Below, one piece after another: positions 20,260-24,639 of a DNA stretch of 24,639 nucleotides. The translations under genes and the position numbers were made by a program. This stretch comes from Jaapia argillacea MUCL 33604 (lineage: Eukaryota > Basidiomycota > Agaricomycetes > Jaapiales > Jaapiaceae): assembly GCA_000697665.1 (NCBI GenBank), contig KL197741.1, positions 314,232 through 338,870 of the forward strand, written 5' to 3'. The notes beneath the pieces are model-generated. The model was not told where the DNA came from. It ran no database searches and saw only the letters and a list, made by a program, of their open reading frames with translations. The number at the start of each line of letters is the position of its first letter. Position 1 is the stretch's first letter.

Positions 20260-20690
20260 CGATGTCGCGGTGACTACGGCAAACGACCGACAATCACGAG
20301 ATAATCAAAGCAGTACCTTTCAGACTTGGAATGAGGAGGCCCTTCAGAGATTGTAGCCAAGTCAACCCAAGCTCGAGAATGATGGCGGTCCTCGACGTCG
20401 GCTAAGTCTGCGATGGATTGACCAGTTCGAGGGGGAGACATAGCATTGCGAACCATATATATCCTATACAATATATGACCTGGTGTGAGCGAGTGGCCTG
20501 GATGTAACGCCGGCGGTCGGTGTCGTCAAGGTTGCGTCGAGGTCAAGCCGTCAAGGAGAACAATGGTTGGAGATTGCTGGCAGCAACTTGGCAGCAACAG
20601 TCTCGCCGCCGCTGACCTCAATCCATGGCAGTCCTCACTTCATACTATGTCCTAAGTTTCTACCCACTCCTTATCATTCCTACGTATGTC
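20260..20690. other. insertion in arm B; possible family U fragment
   Basis: In arm A only about 100 bases separate the divergent CCDC137-like and R1 starts; here about 470 do. On the minus strand at 20456-20290 the frame reads GQSIADLADVEDRHHSRAWV, then DLATISEG. This is similar to GHRSIADIWSLWRPGDEEWV of the 628-aa gene (middle region). Similarity is weak, about 35-40 percent by eye over some 35 residues. It could be a third fragment of that family. Confidence 0.35.
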
Positions 20691-20699
20691 GTCCCAATC

Positions 20700-21840
20700 T
20701 CACTTAATTTGCAACCAGCATGTCCCATACGTCGTGCTAGCCCATCGCCTCTAGCGAAAGATTCAATCCCGCATCTTCACTACGACGTACATCCCCCAAT
20801 CTACGCCTCCTCGCCCATGCTCCCTCGGCACACTCTTGGGACATGACCCACACCGAGATTCTGCCATCTATGATCAACGAATCGTTGCGTTTCGCAAAGG
20901 AGGGAGGTGAATTGAAGAAGGTTCGAAGGTTAGATTTCTGCCATCGTGAGGTTGGAATTCGGGTGGGATGACAAGGTCTCTCCCCATATATATATCAGTA
21001 TGTGCTAATCTGACCTCTTACTTGCAGTTCACTCGCTCAACATCCTTTTATCTAGCAGCATTACGAAGTCGCAAGGCGGCTGGACCTTCGTTACGCCCGG
21101 TCACTCTGGCATCTACATGTCGCCTTCTCTTTGGATCGCACAGTCTCTGTTTAGGACACCTCCATCCCTCGCTCATTACGACTCGCCGTCTGATCAGGAC
21201 TATCCATGCCCAGCCAGCACGACCCATTTGGCGTATAGTTTTGGCATGAAGACGGAATGGATTTTGTCGGAGTTTGAGGGTCATGGCGGGATAGAGGGCC
21301 GGAAGGAGTGACTGACCTCGTGGATTTTGCGTTGTGATAGAGGGTTGGCGGATTGGGAACTGGATCTCCGAGGCTTTGAGGTCTAGAATTCGTTGTCTTT
21401 GGTGGATTTGCTTGTCGTCCTCACTTCGGTGGTACGCCCTTCGCTTCCCGTTCCCCTCACATATGTTGATTTGAATACTCCCTGCCGATTTCCCCTCAGA
21501 GGGCTACCCACCAACCGTGCATACGCCCCGCTTCATTTCGTAGACACCAACGCCCACGATTTCTTACTCCCTACCTCAATCCCAGGTTCCTCATGTACCG
21601 AATCTCGATAAGACTCGTGTTTCAGTCCACGCTCTCCAAGACGCTCGCACACTGCACAACGCACACCGCACACATCACAGAGCCTCGCGAGCGATCTCAA
21701 CTATTCCTCGACCCAGGATTCGAAATGATAGCCAACTGCGACCCACCGCCAGCAACACCTACAACCGCAAGCCCCGAGTTCCTGAATCTTCTAGCGACAG
21801 CTGTCTGCGCCGGTAGAGGCGAGTCCCGAGGAAGGTTGAT
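20700..21840 (+). pseudogene. R1b, second copy of unknown gene R1
   Basis: Matches R1a (4565-5690, minus). The longest coding-like part is 21052-21311, reading HSLNILLSSSITKSQGGWTF, then VTPGHSGIYMSPSLWIAQSL, then SFGMKTEWILSEFEGHGG. It follows an acceptor TACTTGCAG at 21028 and precedes a candidate intron at 21308. Later blocks give VPLTYVDLNTPCRFP and NCDPPPATPTTASPEFL. No uninterrupted exon chain from start to stop was found: an ATG near 20728 meets a stop after six codons. It may be a pseudogene, or I may have missed introns. Function unknown. Confidence 0.55.
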
Positions 21841-22430
21841 GTGCAGATGATAATAGAGATGGAAAGGGGATTTTCACGATCATATGTCATGATTATTCGT
21901 TCGATTGTAGGTAAGCGGGTTCCATCAGCTCTACGACCGAGAAAGTGACTGATTACCTCAGATTGCAGGCCAACGCACAACGATTGACTTTGGTTTCGGG
22001 CCTCGGTAAGGCAGTGGTGCTGGCAACGAGCTAGTACGAGAAAAGAGTTGAGCTTACTCGACGCTGGTACATTGGCGAAGAATGTGTCGTGCTCGAGGGA
22101 GGTGTTGGGTTAATAGTGGTTTGTGGTTTGGCATCTGATGGTGAGCCTTTCCGATTCACTGCAAAATTATTCAAGCTCATTATCTCCATCTATGTACAGA
22201 TATATACGAGTGGGGAAGAACATGACATCAATGTCTCGAACGATGTAGCCAAGATGTAGTTATAGTAAATCTGAGTCCAAGATACACCAGCCGCCATTCG
22301 TGTTATCATATTTCGCATGATCTACAAGTCAAGCCAAGGTGTAGAGGTTTAGTCCAACAAGAAGTGAAAACCCCCGTAATCTCGCCGCTCAGCTCTCGCT
22401 CTCTGCGCATTGCGATGTTCCATCACCAAC

Positions 22431-23267
22431 TAGCGAAAATGTCGTCCATGGAGATCTTCGAGGAGTAAGTGTAGCCTCATTACGTTTACATAGCTGTTGC
22501 TGATCACCTCCAGGCCAATATTCTTGTCGATAACCGAGGTCACTGCCAACTCGCTGACTTCGGTCTTGCTGCATTTGCAGAAGCAACCCAGGGAGCATAC
22601 ACAACCAGTAGCAGGCCTGGATCACCGAGATGGATGGCAGCCGAGCTGCTGTTCCCAGAAAGATTTGATATGGTTGGGACTCGCCGAACGTGTGCGACCG
22701 ACATCTATGCATATGGATGTGTCTGTATTGAGGTCAGTTGACTACCTTCTCGAATCTTGCTGCTGATCCTCACGCTACCATGTTTTTTAGCTCCACACAG
22801 GGTTGGCACCATTCTACGATCTCAACGCTGACTCGGGCATCTTGGTCAGGATCCTGTCTGGGGTTAATCCCCAGCCACCTCCTGGGAAGGAGCTACCACC
22901 GAAGATGTGGAACATTGCAGAAAAGTGCTGGCGTATGGCACCAGAAACTCGTCCGAAGGCAAAGAATATCGTGAAGGAATGTCATCGATCGTTCAACCTG
23001 GCCCAAGTCAGCAATCGAGCGGACTGATGTTTATAGCTGACGCTCTCCGAAGTGACTCGGATTCGTCGACAGATCAGGACGACTCGGGTGGTGACAAACA
23101 GGTCGGACCAAGTCGTGACGGGCAGGGCTCCTCAGGTGAACAGAAGGCGGATTCTCCTTCACATCCTTCGGAAAGCTTGAAGCGCCGTCGGGAAGACAGT
23201 CCGTCCAACGAAGATACTCGACCTCGACAGCGTCCGTTGGGGTTTTGACCGAACTGCGTTAAGGAGC
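22431..23267. other. micro-inversion splitting a kinase
   Basis: At 23266 the minus-strand kinase reads GLAYLHS and then loses homology; at 22435 the plus strand begins ENVVHGDLRG. Flipping 22431-23267 joins YLHS to ENVVHGD, exactly the kinase helix E to catalytic loop transition, and in frame. It also puts the tail next to the spacer as in arm A. The triplet AGC (AGCT at the right) is present at both breakpoints. Confidence 0.85.
22435..23250 (+). pseudogene. kinase C-lobe and tail (inverted half)
   Basis: Plus-strand exons 22435-22464, 22514-22732 and 22791-23027 encode the C-terminal half of a protein kinase. They show NVVHGDLRGANILVD (catalytic loop with HGD), ADFGLA (DFG), SPRWMAAEL (P+1 region), DIYAYGCVCIE (helix F) and a closing RPKAK block. 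Introns are 49 and 58 nt with good sites. A tail frame (DSSTDQDDSGGDKQ and a basic LKRRRED) follows. It may be joined by a 56-nt intron from about 22983 to 23038; otherwise the protein stops at 23027. There is no N-lobe upstream: sequence left of 22431 is the arm B spacer. The missing half lies on the other strand at 23266-24115. Confidence 0.85.
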
Positions 23268-24115
23268 TGTGCAAATATGCAAGACCTGATGCCACTTGAT
23301 TCAGCTGGGGGTAAAGCATTAGTATCCACATAATATGAGCAATTTAGCCACGACTGCACCATCAAATTAATCTCGTGTGCTGTGGCATTGTTCTCCGAGC
23401 AATATTTGAGGACAGTGCCGCGATCCATATAGGGTGATACCATGCAGATATAACTGGATTCAAAGAGCTCTTTGTTGACTCCTAGGCAAGGAAGGACATA
23501 TCTATGCCATAGCCCTCTCCAGATAAGGACCTCACGGCACAGCATCTATCCAGGTGATATGCCAGCATAAGCATCAAAGGTTTTCGATGACAAAGATGTC
23601 CCACCTGCTTGATCCCCTCCCGTTCGTCCAATGGGGCAATGTGAATACGTAGCCGCTTGATAGCAACCTTTCTCTTCGCCCAGAATCCGGCAAAGATGTC
23701 AGCATACCCACCACCAGCAACAAGTCCTCCACCATTGAGAGTTACTTCTCGAAGAAAGATTGAAGCTGAGAGGAGCCCAGATGCCCTTGAGAGCTTATCG
23801 ACTAGACGGTGGACAGTGGATTTGTAGTTAGACATTTCTCGTTGAGCAATAACTTCAGCAGCATTTGTGCCGTCCCTTGCCCACGAGCTACGAGGGCAAT
23901 CCAGAAACTGGAGGAATATTCATAAATGGAAAAGAATGAAAGCAGATAAGAGACTCACACACTGCAATAGATCAAGAATCCACTGCCTCTGCTTGACTCC
24001 ATTTTCTCTGTGCTGAGCAATCCATTGCGAATCACAGAGCATATCCACTACCATCCGGAGCATGGAGAGGGTCCTTAGGTTACCCTCACAGATAAATCCA
24101 TCGGGATTCACACTT
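23266..24115 (-). pseudogene. kinase N-terminal region and N-lobe (uninverted half)
   Basis: Minus-strand exons are about 24115-23959, 23907-23605, 23545-23360 and 23304-23266, with introns of 51, 59 and 55 nt, all phase 0. The N-terminal region (MLRMVVDMLCDSQWI, HRENGVKQRQWILDLLQC) precedes a Gly-rich loop, GGGYADIFAG, and the VAIKRL lysine. Then come REVLIWRGLWHRYVLPCLG, a hinge-like MVSPYMDRGTVLKY, and LNQVASGLAYLHS. The frame then runs into the inverted tail, so no catalytic loop follows. This resembles the TKL-like kinases abundant in agaricomycetes. The true start codon is not identified; the 5' end abuts a family U relic. Confidence 0.8.
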
Positions 24116-24119
24116 TGGC

Positions 24120-24317
24120 GCAGTACACTATAGTACTGGATATGGTCTACATCACAGTTAAGACAGATATGCTAATTATATCTGGCATCTTGGCTGTGAT
24201 GTAGGTTCATGACTGGGACCTCGATATCCTCCATTTTGTGAAGGGACTTGCTGGTGGCCTACAATGCCCATTCATCATTGGTGAGGACATGATGGCAAGT
24301 GTGTCGGGACTTCCTGT
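24120..24317 (-). pseudogene. relic of the family U (628-aa) gene
   Basis: Minus-strand translation RKSRHTCHHVLTNDEWAL, then a stop, then a stretch ending LHHSQDARYN. It aligns with KKSGHICYSAIDDDQWALYV and LHYKRDISLG of the protein at 15792-17817. A following ICLNC matches its FCPGC. At least two in-frame stops are present. Homology ends abruptly at 24317, where the putative LTR begins. Confidence 0.7.
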
Positions 24318-24639
24318 GTTGTGAACGTATTCGGACTCGTATATTTCATTCGTATTTGTTTGTATTTTCACCGGACTTATTCGTTTTCGTATCGTTTCCC
24401 TTGTCTACGATACTTAGTACGATTTCTCTTTATCTTATCTCATCTTATCTTATCTCAGATCCTGTATAACATCTTATCTTATCTTATCTTATCCTGTACA
24501 GCCTCGTACAGCCTTGTACAGCCCCACCATTGTTCTTAGTTTCATTGTTCTTCTTCATTGTACTTCATCCATTGTCTCAAACCTTAACTCGTTTGCCATT
24601 GTATAAGTACATTGTCTCACTCGTTATTGTTCGTCGTAC
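24318..24639 (+). mobile_element. possible LTR element, left end
   Basis: The sequence starts TGTTGTGAACG at the exact point where the family U relic loses homology. It is AT-rich and non-coding, contains repeated CTTAT units (24433-24495), three GTACAGCC copies and a TATAAGTA box near 24603, and runs off the window. This fits the U3 part of an LTR beginning with TG. The other end, target-site duplication and internal genes are outside the window. Confidence 0.45.

Larger units (their letters stand above)
19440..22430 (-). repeat. inverted segmental duplication, arm B
   Basis: This is the reverse-complement partner of 3903-6710. It holds the broken CCDC137-like copy, R1b and the spacer that leads to the kinase. 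It contains about 400 extra bases (20260-20690) between the CCDC137-like start and R1b that arm A lacks. Homology to arm A continues to 22430, then stops abruptly where the inverted kinase segment begins. Confidence 0.85.

Noticed and set aside
22435-24115. Two independent convergent kinase genes
   Set aside because: The halves are complementary, meet at the same point of the kinase fold and share a breakpoint triplet. One inverted gene explains both.

Overview
This window is nuclear DNA of a filamentous fungus, most likely a basidiomycete and probably an agaricomycete. Its genes are broken by many short GT-AG introns (about 48-75 nt, a few of 100-180 nt). It also carries families typical of that group: class I terpene synthases, an HNH_2-domain protein and a TKL-like kinase with an HGDL catalytic loop. 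I rebuilt exon models by hand from splice signals, reading-frame continuity and comparison between paralogues inside the window. No outside database was consulted.

Layout, left to right. 1-2148: no gene I can support. 2149-2398 (+): a possible 61-aa protein. 2424-3728 (-): an HNH_2-domain protein, 5 exons. 3903-5690: a kinase-tail relic (+) and a decayed gene of unknown family called R1a here (-). 5793-6734 (+): a small basic CCDC137-like protein, 3 exons. 7098-8644 and 9183-10748 (-): two tandem class I terpene synthases, 9 exons each, both apparently intact. 12063-15430 (+): a 17-exon kelch-repeat/DUF4110 protein of the KEL3/KLHDC4 family. 15792-17817 (-): an unknown 628-aa protein. 19440-24639: decayed sequence containing a broken CCDC137-like copy, a second R1 copy, a kinase split onto opposite strands, a relic of the 628-aa gene and what looks like the start of an LTR element.

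The main discovery is a diverged inverted segmental duplication. Arm A (about 3903-6710) and arm B (about 19440-22430, with a displaced piece at 23060-23250) share the same gene order: kinase, R1, CCDC137-like. They decayed reciprocally. Arm A keeps the CCDC137-like gene but only a scrap of the kinase. Arm B has a wrecked CCDC137-like gene but a nearly complete kinase. That kinase is itself cut in its catalytic core by an inversion of about 835 bp whose breakpoints can be placed to within a few bases. The arms enclose the terpene synthase pair, KEL3 and the unknown gene.

The terpene synthases would act on a prenyl diphosphate, probably farnesyl diphosphate, to begin a specialised-metabolite pathway. 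No P450, transporter or other tailoring gene is visible beside them, so this is not a demonstrable cluster. KEL3-like and CCDC137-like genes look like conserved housekeeping genes.
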